A DNA stretch of 64,000 nt, from contig NW_026947502.1 of assembly GCF_034190915.1 (NCBI RefSeq), forward strand, positions 36,362,785 through 36,426,784, in the 5' to 3' direction. Below the pieces are notes generated by a model, which was not told where the DNA came from, made no database searches, and saw only the letters and a list, made by a program, of their open reading frames with translations. Positions 21,800 through 32,330 of this stretch are shown in pieces. Numbering within the stretch: the stretch's first letter is position 1; every line of letters starts with the position of its first letter. Source of the stretch: Cavia porcellus. Its lineage: Eukaryota; Chordata; Mammalia; Rodentia; Caviidae. A program made the position numbers and the translations under genes.

Positions 21800-22880
21800 A
21801 TGGAAAAAACAAAAAATATGAGAAGAGGAAGCAACAAGAATAAGTTCCCACCCCCTAACCCTGAGAACATTGATCCAGGAAAGATAAATACAAAGGAGAT
21901 TGAGGACAGCAAACATGCAATATCAGACACAGCACCAGTGGACATAAAGAGATATTTTTGTGACCTCATAGATGAGTTCAAAAGTGAAATATTTAACCAA
22001 GTAAAGCAAGATATAAATACATTAATAAAAGATATGCTATGCACCTCTCAAGAAGACACAGACAGAAGAATGGAGGAAAACAAAAAAGGAGAGAATCATT
22101 TGATGAAGAATATAAAGAAAACAGAGAATACATGAAGCAGGTTCAAAGAGATTACCAGGAAATTAAAAACTCCATTGAAAGCTGGCAAAACTGCTTGAAA
22201 GAAACTAAGGATAGATTATCCAAACTGGAGGACAGGTTTGCAATGTGGGATCATGAAAGGAAAAATTTCTTAAAAATAACAAGGAAATAAGCAGTAACAA
22301 TACAAAGGCTAGAAGACAACAAGAGGATCTATAACTTAAGAATAAAGAATGTGAATGAAGAAGCAGGGATACAAACAAAGAACTACAAAGGCTATTCACA
22401 GAAATAATTAAGGAAAACTTCCCAAACATAGGAAAATAAAATGATATTCAAATGTATGAGGCATACAGAACTCCAGCCACCTACAACCAAAACAGAGCCA
22501 CACCCAGGCATATAATAATCAAGATCCCAGAAATTCAATATAAGAACAGAATATTAAAAGCTATCAGAGACAAGAAACAGATTACTTACAAAGGAAAACC
22601 CATCAAAATCATGTCAGACTTCTTGACACATACCATCAAGTCAAGAAGAGCTTGGAGAGAAGTATTCCAAGCCATGAAAGAAAATAACCTCTAGCCCAGC
22701 TTGACATACCCTGAAAATCTGTCTCTAGAAATAAATGGAGAAACAAGATGCTTCCAAGGTAAAGAGGAATTGGGGAAATTCACGACCACCAATCCAACTC
22801 TACAGGGAATACTTCAGGACATTCTAGAGAGAGAGAAAAGTACCAAGATTCCAGGAACAGTGGCAGAGAAGCCTCAATGA
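21800..22880 (+). pseudogene. L1 ORF1p-like gene of HAL1 copy 2 (broken)
   Basis: It starts at the conserved ATG (MEKTKNMRRGSNKN). The first frame ends at 22135, but matching sequence resumes in another frame from about 22100 (DYQEIKNSIESWQNCLKE) to a TAA near 22290. A further frame change follows in the RRM-like part. The C-terminal domain is at 22452-22694 with TPRHIIIKIPEIQYKNRILK. The TAG after KENNL interrupts the last 60 codons, and the family stop TGA is at 22878-22880. The N-terminus is more diverged from copies 1 and 3 than those are from each other. Confidence 0.88.
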
Positions 22881-22949
22881 ATGGGGCAGACAGCAAAATG
22901 AAGAAGACAAATAGACAACTAATGGCAGAAAAAGAGCACAACAGAAATA

Positions 22950-23350
22950 AGGCAGAAAAGGCAGACCATATAGATGGTCTTGATACACTAAATAAAAAAA
23001 AGAATCACAGACAGAGTAGAACAGGAGGTAGGGTCCACCAAGATACTCTTTATGGGAAATATAATTACCCTGAAAAAGGGTATATGGATGGAAAATCAAA
23101 TATGAGAAAACAATGCTCTATGTGACAGGGAACCAGAGAGTAATAGGGGCAACTAGATCAGTATTTGTGGATGGGTTGGAAAGACAGGGTTTAATAGGTA
23201 AAGGAATACAACTAGAGGTCAAGTCCAGGAGGGAGGAGGTTTGGAACCACTTAGGTAAAGCAGGTTGCCCCCCCAATTTAAAACCAAGGGTGTTGGTGAG
23301 ACCCAAAAATATACAGTGCACCCTGGGGGAGTGGAAGGGGAAAAATAGTC
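22950..23350 (+). other. Copy-2-specific block between ORF1 and 3' modules
   Basis: In copies 1 and 3, 'gaggcagagaaggtt..atgg' passes almost directly into the first 3' module. In copy 2 the matching point (about 22955) is followed by about 400 bp of G-rich, A+G-biased sequence ending near 'tctttaaaaagatgg'. It is open on the plus strand in places (22877-23125, 23113-23355), but no domain was recognised. It could be the ancestral 3'UTR start lost in the other copies, or an insertion. Confidence 0.65.
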
Positions 23351-24598
23351 TTTAAAAAGATGGTAGAAGATATTGTTAATACTGTATCAGGATTTAAAAC
23401 CCATATTACTTGCACTTCTCTGCTTAGATAGAATTTATTCTGTCCCAGTTTGTCTACATGCACTCGATCTCAGGGCACAGACAGCTATCACAAAAATATC
23501 AGCATGTAACAGAGTAATCATCTTTAATTTCCTATTAACTTCATCTGGAGCCCTGTATGACTTATACTGCTTTATCATGACTGATCTTAGTTAAACCTGG
23601 TTTGTTTGATTGCTGTTTGGTATTGACAGATTTTATTCAAAACTGTTATGATTGATAATATCAAGTCCGAGACTATAGGCAACTACACTGAAGATGACAA
23701 GATTCACTATGATACCCATTCTGGTCTGATTACTACCTGTTTTTGTAGTTTTACACTATCTATAAAGTTGAGTTTTTATTAATACTGTTATGTACTGATA
23801 TATTCAATTATACTGTGTCTGATGATATAGCCAATTCTATTGAAGATAACAAGAGACAACACAGTAACTATGGTAGAACTCCTTGTACAGCAGTTATATG
23901 TATTTTTCATTTCATGTGTTTATAAGAATATGTTTTGTTTTGTCTTGCTTTGTTTTGTTTCTCCCTCTAATATAGAAAGGATAGAAATAAATGTTAAGAC
24001 TCATGCATGCATAGAACCTATGAACAGTTTATGAGAACTGATCTTATGGCACATGATGAAATGAACAAATACTTTGAAGAAAAAGAGACACTGCAGTACC
24101 CAGTGCTGATTCTGGAGTATGACACCCAGTAATGGTATTATTCTTTGTTCTGAGTGATATTAGCCTGCTTGGGTTTGTTCAATCTCAACATAATTGAAGA
24201 TATGGATAACTGCATGTATGTTTAAATATATAAGATTGATAACCATATTTCTAAGTTTTTGTTGGATAGTTGAACAGAACTGGTTGCAGTCTCACTGTTT
24301 GAATCCCTACTTTATATGCTCCACTTTAGTATCTTGAACAACTTTTAAGAGGACAATCTGTAATCATCAACTGGTGATTTCCTACTGTTTATTTTTTCTT
24401 TGAAAGTCTGTATTATTTCTACCCATTTTCTGTTTTGTTTAGTCTTTCTTTAAATAAAATTTAAAAAAATAAATAAATAAATGACGTACTCAGGCCTTCC
24501 TGATGCTGAGTGTTCAGTGTTCTTTCTACTTCAAATATAGGTGCAATCTGAGAACTGACTGAAATTTTATTATTCATGTCCAAATCATCAATACTTTT

Positions 24599-24814
24599 AA
24601 AACCATATCTAACTGTGATTTGAGGAACTATTTTCAAGAAAATAGTGTGTAATCTACTAGCAGGTAAATTCTTACTGTTATGGTTTTTTGTTTTGTTTTG
24701 TTTTGTTTTGTTTTGTTTTGTAGTTCTGTATTGTGTGTACCCTTACGCCGCTTTGGTTTGTTTTGTGTTTTTCTCTTTTTCCTCTTAAATTAAAAAAAAA
24801 AAAACCATATCTAA
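24599..24814 (+). mobile_element. HAL1-type 3' fragment ending at the internal A-rich site
   Basis: A perfect 14-bp duplication, aaaaccatatctaa, lies at 24599-24612 and 24801-24814. The insert (24613-24800) starts with the module anchor 'gaggaactatt' and contains (TTTTG)n at 24688-24720. It ends 'gccgctttggtttgttttgt', 'tttctctttttcctcttaaa' and A residues. That ending matches the internal A-rich site of copy 1 (about 15797-15845), not its final tail, so this RNA ended at the upstream site. Confidence 0.85.
24688..24720 (+). repeat. (TTTTG)n microsatellite
   Basis: About six TTTTG units inside the short HAL1-type fragment. It is probably an expansion of the TTTTG-rich stretch normal for these modules. 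Confidence 0.95.
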
Positions 24815-25171
24815 ATTTAAAAAAAATTAAAAGGATCCAAAATGAAGTGCACAGAAAGACAGCCCTCAGGTTTGGTTTCCTGGAAAGGACTCAGATTTCC
24901 TTGACAAGGGAATGGTACCAAGAGAATGAAGCAATGTAGAAGAAAGATGGTAAAGGCATTTTTATAAATTCACCTCTTTTCCAGAATAGCAAACACAACC
25001 CTGTACAACAAGAGCAAAGAAGAAGGATCACAACCCCAGATTTAAAGTTATATGACAAAGCACAAAAACAGACATGAGGAGCAAAGGAACAGACTAGACA
25101 ATGTAGAAACAAACCCAGACACATACATTCATCTGATCTTTATTAAATGCTAGAAAAAAGATAGTATCCTT

Positions 25172-25440
25172 TATAACTGCATGTATATTTAAGTGTATAA
25201 GATAGATAACCATATTACTGAGTTTTGTTGGATCATTGAACAGAACTGTTTGCAGTCTTGCTGTTTGAAAGTCCACTTTATATGCTTTAATTTTGTAACT
25301 TGAACAACTATTTCTAAGATGACAATATGTAATATATTAACTAGTGATTTCCTACTGTCTATTTTTTCTGAAATTCTGTATAACTTGTATTCTTTTTCTG
25401 TTTTTTTTTTCTTTTTCTCCTTAAATAAAATTTTAAAAAA
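25172..25440 (+). mobile_element. HAL1-type 3' end fragment nested in L1
   Basis: The last 270 bp of the HAL1-type 3'UTR, nearly identical to 15945-16200 of copy 1 ('aagtgtataagatagataaccatatta', 'gaacaactatttctaagatgacaatatgtaa', 'tccttaaataaaatttt'). Bounded by agatagtatcctt at 25159-25171 and 25441-25453. A 5'-truncated, young-looking insertion. Confidence 0.9.
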
Positions 25441-26226
25441 AGATAGTATCCTTAGCAAATGATGTCAGGAATACTGGCTATTCCCATGCAAAAGATTGAA
25501 GCTGAGCCCATTTCATTCATCATATAGTAAACTAAAATGAAAATGGTTCAAAGATATAAATATTAAAATCAAAACAATCTTCTGGGAGATAAAATAGGGA
25601 AAATTTTTGAAGATACAAGCAAAGACTTTATGAAAAGAACTCATTTGCATAAGAAATAACATTATAAATAAACAATGGTATCATATCAAATTAAAAAGCT
25701 TCTGTATTACAAAAGAAATAACCAATAGACTAAAGGGATAAGTAGAGAATGAACAAAAATTTTTCTAGCTATGCATTCAAAGGATTAATGCCCAGAATAC
25801 ATGTATAAATAATTTTAAAAATGAGATTTCTCCAAATAAAGATCCAATCCAAACAGGTCTGAAATGAATAGATACTTCTCAAAAGTATAAATGGCTAATA
25901 AATACATAAAAAGTGTTCAATATTTTGGATCACTAGAGGAATGCAAATTAAAACAACACTGAGATTCCATCTTAACCGAGAAAGAAAGGCTATCATCAAG
26001 AAATCTAACAATAACAAATTCTGCTAAGGCTGTGGGGAAATAAAAAGCCCTTCTGCTTTGGTGATAGGAGTGCAAACTAGCACAACTATTGTGGAAATCA
26101 TTGTGGAAATTTCTCAAAAATAACTAAAACTGGAAATTCAATTCAATCCAGCTACTGTGCTACTAAACACCTTCCCAAAAGAGTTAAGGTATCATATTAT
26201 AGTGCTATGTGCATACTCATGTTTAT

Positions 26227-26342
26227 AGCAACACAATTCTTCCATCCAAGTACTAACCAGGCCTGACCCTGCTTAGCTTCTGAGATCAAACGAGATCAGG
26301 CGCGTTCAGGGTGGTATGGCCGTAGACAGCAACACAATTCTT
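26227..26342 (-). repeat. 15-bp duplication pair flanking the 5S pseudogene
   Basis: agcaacacaattctt at 26227-26241 and again at 26328-26342, with no mismatch. The span given covers both copies and the insert between them. Confidence 0.95.
26242..26327 (-). pseudogene. 5S rRNA tailless retropseudogene
   Basis: The minus strand reads from the exact 5' end of 5S rRNA ('gtctacggccatacc') to nucleotide 86 ('tacttggatgg'), with only a few substitutions, such as 'cgtttgatctcagaagc' for the usual 'cgtctgatctcggaagc'. The last ~35 nt of the 121-nt gene are absent, including the end of the internal promoter region. There is no poly(A), yet the 15-bp flanking duplication is perfect. It cannot be a functional 5S gene. 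The structure fits a 'tailless' L1-mediated retropseudogene, in which a 3'-shortened RNA was reverse transcribed without an A tail. Confidence 0.95.
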
Positions 26343-26779
26343 AAAAGCTGAATCTTAGAAGATATATATATATATATCAGCAGATGAATGGATAAACATA
26401 ATATGCTATTTATACACAATGCAATACTACTGTGCTATAAAATAGGACAAATTTATAGGAAAATGTATGCAGTTGAAACCATAATGTAATATAAATCAGA
26501 TACAGGAGCTTAAATATCATGTAGTTTGTTTTACTGAGAAACTCAAACCATAAATAAATAAAAAGCAAAATAAAACAGATAATAGGAAACAGGGAAAGAC
26601 CACTTGAAATCTTTTTTCAATTGAGAATAAGACCAAGAAATGAGAGTGGGGGAGAAGGGAGAGGAACAGGGATGTACAAATAGTTAAGATGTTTTTGCGT
26701 ATAAAACAGCGCCCACAAACCATGTAATAATTTCATATCACAATCATGTTCTAATAAAATTTTAAAAATTAATCAAATA

Positions 26780-28160
26780 CATTAAAGATTTCTACAATGA
26801 AATTATGAAACACTGATAAAAGAAACTGAAGTGGACACAAAAAGTGGAAAGATATACTATGTTCATAGATAGAAATTCATCAACATTGTTAAAATATCCA
26901 TACTGGCCAAAGTGACCTACAGATTCAGGGCAATTACAATCAAAAGATGAAAATCTTCACAGAAGAAAACCTTAAAGTTTATGTTTAATTATAAGAAAAA
27001 AGAAAAGATAGCCAAAGCCATCTTTACCAAAAGTCCATTGCTGGTGGCATTATAGTATGTGTCTTTAAAATATCCTTCAAAGGTGTAGTAATCAAAATAG
27101 CATGGTATTAGCATAGTAAGAGACACAATAATCAATAGAATTGAATAGTGAACTTAGATATTATTTCACACATCTCCAACTAACTGATTTTCAGAAAGGT
27201 GCTATGAACACATATTGGAGAAAGGGCAATCATTTCAGTAAATGGTTCTTGGAAACTGAATATCCACATGCAGAACAGGAAAACTAGCCTGTCTCTCACT
27301 AACTATAGAATCAACTCAAAATAGGTTAATGATTTAAATTTAAAACCTGACAGTATGAAATTACTAAAAGAAAACATATAAAAATACTGCAGGACACTGG
27401 AATGTGCAATGAATATTTTAAGATAGCAAAAAGAAAAATGTGAGTATATCAGTGGATTATATTAAACCAGTTTCCAAACAGTGACAAAAACAACAGAGTG
27501 AAGAAATAATCTACACTGTATATGTTACAAACTATTTGTTTACATGGAGTTAATAGCCAACTCATTAAAGAACTCTGAAAAAACCCTCAATAATAAAAAC
27601 CAAAACAATCAAAAAGAAAGACCTAAGTAGATATTTCTCAAGACAAGACATATAAATCACCAAGAAAAGATATTTTATGTCATTAATCACCAAAGAAATG
27701 CAAATACAAAGCACAATGAATTATAACCTCACCTCAGTAAGAATGGCGATGATCAAAAGCACTAAGAGACAGAGGAAGTGGAGCAAGAAGGGAAGGCAAG
27801 AGGCAGTAAAATGAATCGAGATGTGCTGTATAAATGTACCAACTCCCTGCAATAAAAGCAACTGTATACAGCAAACATATACTAATAAACACGTGGGGCA
27901 AAGGACTAAAGTTTACCAAGTTCTGGCAAAGACTTTGAGAAGAAGGAAGCCTTGCACATTACTGGTGAGAATGTAAACACAGCCATTATGCAAAACAATA
28001 TAGTGATTCCTCAAAAATTAAAAACAGAACTACCTTAAGATCCACCATCCCACTAGTGTGTATATATTGAAAAAAAAATGAAATTGCACAATAGGGAAGA
28101 AATGGAAACAAAATACCTGTTAACTAATGAAGGGAAGAAGAAATGTGGTACATACTCACA
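26780..28160 (+). mobile_element. Old sense L1 (ORF2 C-terminal half)
   Basis: Degraded L1 ORF2 in sense. Landmarks: 'ccaaagtgacctacagattca' (26908), 'agtaatcaaaatagcatggtat' (27088), 'ctatgaacacatattggagaaag' (27202), 'aaaagaaaacatataaaaatactg' (27366), and 'tgcaaaacaatatagtgattcctcaaaaattaaaaa' (27990). It ends about 28160, where sequence turns to antisense L1. Confidence 0.8.
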
Positions 28161-28164
28161 ATGG

Positions 28165-28765
28165 CATACCATGGAGCTGAGTTCCTTTTCCCTTTTGGAA
28201 ATATCTTCAAAATTTTGCAATATACATTGTACAATTTGGTTCTTATTTACACTTTCAGTTTCTCACACCAGAGAGATAACGCAATATTTACAAATGTGTG
28301 TCTGATATATTTCATTTATGATTATGGTTTCAAGGTCAATCCACTTAGCTCTAAATGTTTCAATTTAATCCTTTATGGCTGACTAATACTCCATTATATT
28401 TTTTAAAACCCACATCTTTTTTATTATTTCATTAGTTGATGGCTTTTTGGGTTGTTTCTAAGATTTAGCTATTACAAACTATGCTACTATAAACATGGAT
28501 TTCCTGTATCGCTGTGGTATGATGATTTTAATTCTTCTGGGAAGATATCCAGCAGGAGATTAGCTGGGCCAAATGGGACCTCTAATCCTAGTTTATCAAA
28601 GAATTTCCACACAGATTTCCACAGTGGTTGCACCAGATGATAGTCCCATCAGAAGTCAAGAAGGGTTCTTTTTCCCTCACAGCCCCTCCAGCATTTGTTA
28701 TTGCTTGTTTTCTTGATAACAGCCATTCTTTCTCAAGTGAAATGGAATCTTAGCATTGGTTTAAA
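28165..28765 (-). mobile_element. Antisense L1 3' end
   Basis: L1 3'UTR and ORF2 C-terminus on the minus strand. Landmarks: 'tactttcagtttctcacaccagagaga'-type 3'UTR (28245), 'gactaatactccattatat' (28381), 'aaactatgctactataaacatgg' (28476), and 'gatttccacagtggttgcaccag' (28614). It abuts sense L1 on both sides. Confidence 0.85.
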
Positions 28766-28769
28766 ATTT

Positions 28770-29920
28770 ATAGGGAAGCAATACTCTCAAATTCATTCCT
28801 GAAAGTAATACCCAAACCAGTGAAGGACCCAACCAGAAAAGAGAACTAAAGGGCACTTTCCCTACTGAACATAGAAGCAAAAATCTTCAGTAAGATACTG
28901 GCAAGCAACATGCACAAAGTTATATTATATGCCATAATCAAGTAGGATTCATCCCAGGGATATAGGGATTGTTCAACATACACAAATCATTAAATATAAT
29001 ATATTATATCAATAGAGCTAAGAACAAAAACCATATGGTCATCTCAATAGACACAGACAAAGCATTTCACAAACTCCAGCACTCATTCATGATTTAAAAA
29101 AAAAACACTCTACAGAAAATGTGAATAGAGGGCGAGGGAATTAGCTCAACGGCCAAAGCACTGGCCTGGCAAGTGTAAGGTCATGAGTTTAATTTCCAGT
29201 ATTAACAGAAAGGGAAAAAAGAAAAGAGGAAGAGATGGTCTTTATCACAGTCAGATAAAGCCATCTATGGCAAACCAACAACCAACATCATACTAAACAA
29301 TCAAAACCTGAAAGTTTCACTCTAAAATCAGAAATATGACAAAGTTATCTACTAACACACCCATTAAACACAGTTACGGAAACATTAGTCAGAGCAATTA
29401 GACAAAAGGAATACAGCAAAGGAATAAGCTAAATTACCATTAATTGCAGATGATATGACACTCTATATTGAAAGAGCCCAAAAACTTCCCCAAAAGACTT
29501 CCAAATTTATAACCAGATTTAGAAGCACAGCTGAATACAAAGTCAACACTCAAAAATCGATAGCATTCCTGTGCACAAACAACAAACTCAGTGAGAGGGA
29601 AATTAGGGAAACCACACACTTCATCATAGTTTCAAAAAAAAAATTAGTTAGGAACCAATCTAACCAAGGAAGTAAAAGATCTCTACATTGAAAACTACAG
29701 TACTCTGGAAAAGCAGATCAAAGACGAAATCAGAAAATGGAAAAACATCTCTTGCTCTTAGGTAGGATGAACCAACAGAGTGAAACACACCATACGTCTG
29801 AAACATTCATAAAACTCATTTGGAACAAAAAGAGAATTAGAATAGCAAAAGCAATTCTGGGCAAGAAAGGCAAGATAGAGGGCACCTCAATCCCTGACCT
29901 TAAATTATACCAAGTGGGGA
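28770..29920 (+). mobile_element. Sense L1 ORF2 fragment (reverse transcriptase region)
   Basis: L1 ORF2 from the reverse transcriptase domain onward. It includes the segment 'gtaggattcatcccagggatat' (28943), the catalytic-site region reading IADDM near 29445-29460, and the conserved stretch KKRIRIAKAILGKKGK with SIPDLKLY ending near 29910. Frames are broken. A plus-strand 178-residue frame from 29737 starts in this L1 and runs into unrelated unique DNA, so it is not a gene. A SINE interrupts the L1 at 29127-29225. Confidence 0.85.
29127..29225 (+). mobile_element. ID-type SINE inside L1
   Basis: It begins 'gggcgagggaattagctcaacgg' (A box), followed by 'ggtcatgagtttaatttccag' in place of the B box (GTTCGATCC mutated), then an A/G-rich tail. 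L1 sequence continues on both sides. It is older than the SINE at 6522. Confidence 0.8.
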
Positions 29921-32194
29921 TTTTTCTAGGAGAAACAAAGTGCAATGCAATTAATGGGTGCTGGACTGGAATGCTAGAGAGCAGGGCCCGTCCAGGAGGA
30001 GTCCTGCTCACTTCACTTTACAGAACCCTCATTTCACTTTACAGAAGGCATCTTACCCGTCTCTTTCCAATTTCCTCATCTCTAAAACAAAATAAAAAGC
30101 CATGTGAATTGTCAGTCCTTCCTGCATCCAGTTTACTGAAGCAAACTTCAGCCGCTGTTCTCTTTGGGAAAGCTACCAAGGTATGTGCCTTGTGCAGACA
30201 AGAAGACTGTCTAGTCAGCCTTCTGAGATTTCTGAGGGCCACTTTGCAGGTTAGGGTGCAATTGCACAGATGACCTTTATTTCCATTTGAGTCATTAAGT
30301 AGTTTCAATATTATCATTGTATTTCCAAAAATCAACAATTCTTGTTTTCTCCCATATTCATACCTTCTGCACCAACAGTTAGGGAAGGATAACTGGAGGA
30401 AGAAGAGTGAACAGAAATAAAATAAGAATCACGACCTTTGCAAGGCCATAGTCCCTCTATCAGACTTCCTAAGAATGCTGTCACATACCATCTGGAAATG
30501 CTAACGGTTCTTCAAATGTCCAGCATGTCCTGAGTACATCCCGTGTGGCATGCTGACATATGATAACAACAGATAAAGCATTACTTCTTCAGACTACACC
30601 AAAGATTCTACTTGTGAATTTTTCACGTCATATTCTACTAAGATCTATTGATTCCTAAGGGCAATTTTATATCCATTGCTCTTTTTAGCAATAAAACTCT
30701 TCTTCTAATAACTCTATGTTGTCCAAAATTCACAATCTAAATGCAATTGCCTTGAACACAGCTTGTGGATTTTTTCCTAGCTATCCCACTTGTAACAAGT
30801 GTAATGCTGTGTCCCAGGACAAAGCCTCGAATAAGATCCTGGCTGCCTTTATATGCTTCCAAGAGCTTCACTTAGCCTAGGTTGACTTATGCTGGAGACC
30901 AAGATTAAAAAAAAAAAAAAAAAAAAAAAAACAGAGGAACCCATTTCATGATGAGCTGAAATACCCTAACACTGTCAGATTCTGTGATCTAAGTAGCACA
31001 ATGCCAAAGGAACCTGTTTTTTCTTCCTTCATCCATTTATTAAAATATTCATCAAGCCTGAGAAATGCAAAGTGGGACAGCACAGGTAATATTAAACAGC
31101 TGCTTGCAATAAATCCAGAGGAATTTTGACTGAGAAAAGGAAAGAAATGTCCCTGGAACTAAAGAGCCAGAAAAAGATGACACAGAAAATTTCCACACCA
31201 CACCTGTAAATCTTGATTTCAAAGTCACTTAGAGGATGTCTGCAATCATAACATAAGAAGTTACCCCACTTCCATGTAAAATGCCTTTTTGAGAGCGATG
31301 AAGGCATTGTGTGTCCTTTTGACTCTCACAAATAGATGTTTAATCCATGTCCTTAGGAACGTGATAGAGCACACAGAGAATTACATCTTGAATAAGATCT
31401 TAGTACTAAGAAGACACCGGAAGTGAGAGAGCTTTGGATCATTGATGTCTGGGAGGCTCCTGTGGGCTGATACTGACAAAAAGAAAACCACAAAGTGACT
31501 CTCACAGAAATACTCTAACAGGAACAGAAAACAAGAAGCATTAGGAAAGAAGCTTCCATCTCAGTGTTGAGAGATCACAAAATGATCAGAAAGTTAGCTT
31601 GGGGCTGTTAACTAACTGTCCTGCAGGAATAAGGGCAGCAGTAATTCACAGACCAAGAGCCTGGAGGGATACGTGTAACCAAGGAGGTTGTCTATAAACA
31701 AATACTGCCTCTGTACTCAGGCCTCAGCTTTTGCAGAAAGGAGCAGAGCAGATTATGTAAAGATCCTACAGCAGACAAAGGAAACTGAGCCGTCAATAAT
31801 GAGAAGGAAGTAGAAATTTTCAAAAGAATTATATTATGGAAAAGCTTACAAAACAGAAGTTGGATAGAATTAGAAATGACTGTAAAATTTAACATTAGAA
31901 CTGACAGTGAATGCAATAAAAGTATTTTACATTGCCGACAATACAACAGGATAAGAAACAGAAGACAAACTTCAAAACACTGAGAATGTATAAATGGAGA
32001 GACTTTAATAAAGTCAACTTAGACTTCAATGTTATTTCTGAAAATGCACCGCTGCAAAATACATCTTATAGTCCACTTTTAAAATAATCTTACTTTGATG
32101 TCTTTCCTGTACTATAAGTTTGTAGCTCCTTAGATATGTTCCTTGCTCCCTCCAGCGCTAATGAAATTTCAACCTCTAGTGTTAAAACCACAAG
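29921..32194. other. Unique sequence
   Basis: About 2.3 kb between the L1 fragment and the B1 element. No exon or family was recognised. There is a poly(A) run at 30907-30931, and a short MIR-like phrase 'caatttcctcatctctaaaaca' at about 30067-30089 that is too short to call. Confidence 0.4.
30907..30931 (+). repeat. Poly(A) run
   Basis: 25 consecutive A residues. The sequence just before ('ttgacttatgctggagaccaagatt') may be the end of a badly decayed SINE. Confidence 0.9.
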
Positions 32195-32195
32195 T

Positions 32196-32330
32196 CTGGC
32201 TGGGTGTGACAGCACATGCCTGTAATCCCAGGCCTTGTGAAGCTGAGTCAGGAGAAGTACCACAAGCATGAGGCCAGCCTCGGCTACACAGTGAGGTCAA
32301 CACTTCTCTAAAAACAAACAAACAAAAGCC
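32196..32330 (+). mobile_element. B1-like SINE, diverged
   Basis: 'ggctgggtgtgacagcacatgcctgtaatcccaggcc', then 'gaggccagcctcggctacacagtgag', then an A-rich (AAAC)n tail. It is 7SL-derived. Unlike the copy at 9702 it is short in the duplicated region, so it may be a different subfamily or have a deletion. Confidence 0.82.

Larger units (their letters stand above)
21056..24478 (+). mobile_element. HAL1-type half-L1 retrotransposon, copy 2
   Basis: About 3.4 kb with the same order as copy 1: 5'UTR 21056-21799, ORF1-like frame 21800-22880, 3'UTR 22881-24478, A-rich end. It has more stops and frame changes than copy 1 and an imperfect target duplication, so it is probably older. It carries about 400 bp (22950-23350) between ORF1 and the 3' modules that is missing from copies 1 and 3, which suggests a separate subfamily. 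ORF2 is absent. Confidence 0.9.
24815..26768 (+). mobile_element. Sense L1 3' half, interrupted by two later insertions
   Basis: L1 ORF2 C-terminal third and 3'UTR. It runs 24815-25158, then 25454-26226, then 26343-26768, with the tail 'aataaaattttaaaaatt'. Landmarks include 'acatacattcatctgatctttat' (near 25121), 'aaattaaaaagcttctgtatta' (25689), 'aaatgcaaattaaaacaacactgagattcca' (25940), 'actattgtggaaatcattgtgg' (26080) and 'caatgcaatactactgtgctataaaa' (26418). It is interrupted by a HAL1-type 3' fragment and by a 5S rRNA pseudogene, both with their own duplications. Confidence 0.85.

Noticed and set aside
26242..26327. Functional 5S rRNA gene
   Set aside because: Only the first 86 of 121 nt are present and the flanking duplication shows it is a retropseudogene.
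29737..30273. 178-codon plus-strand frame
   Set aside because: Its first ~60 codons are L1 ORF2 (FIKLIWNKKRIRIAKAILG); the rest runs into unrelated unique DNA. It is a chance fusion with no promoter or splice evidence.
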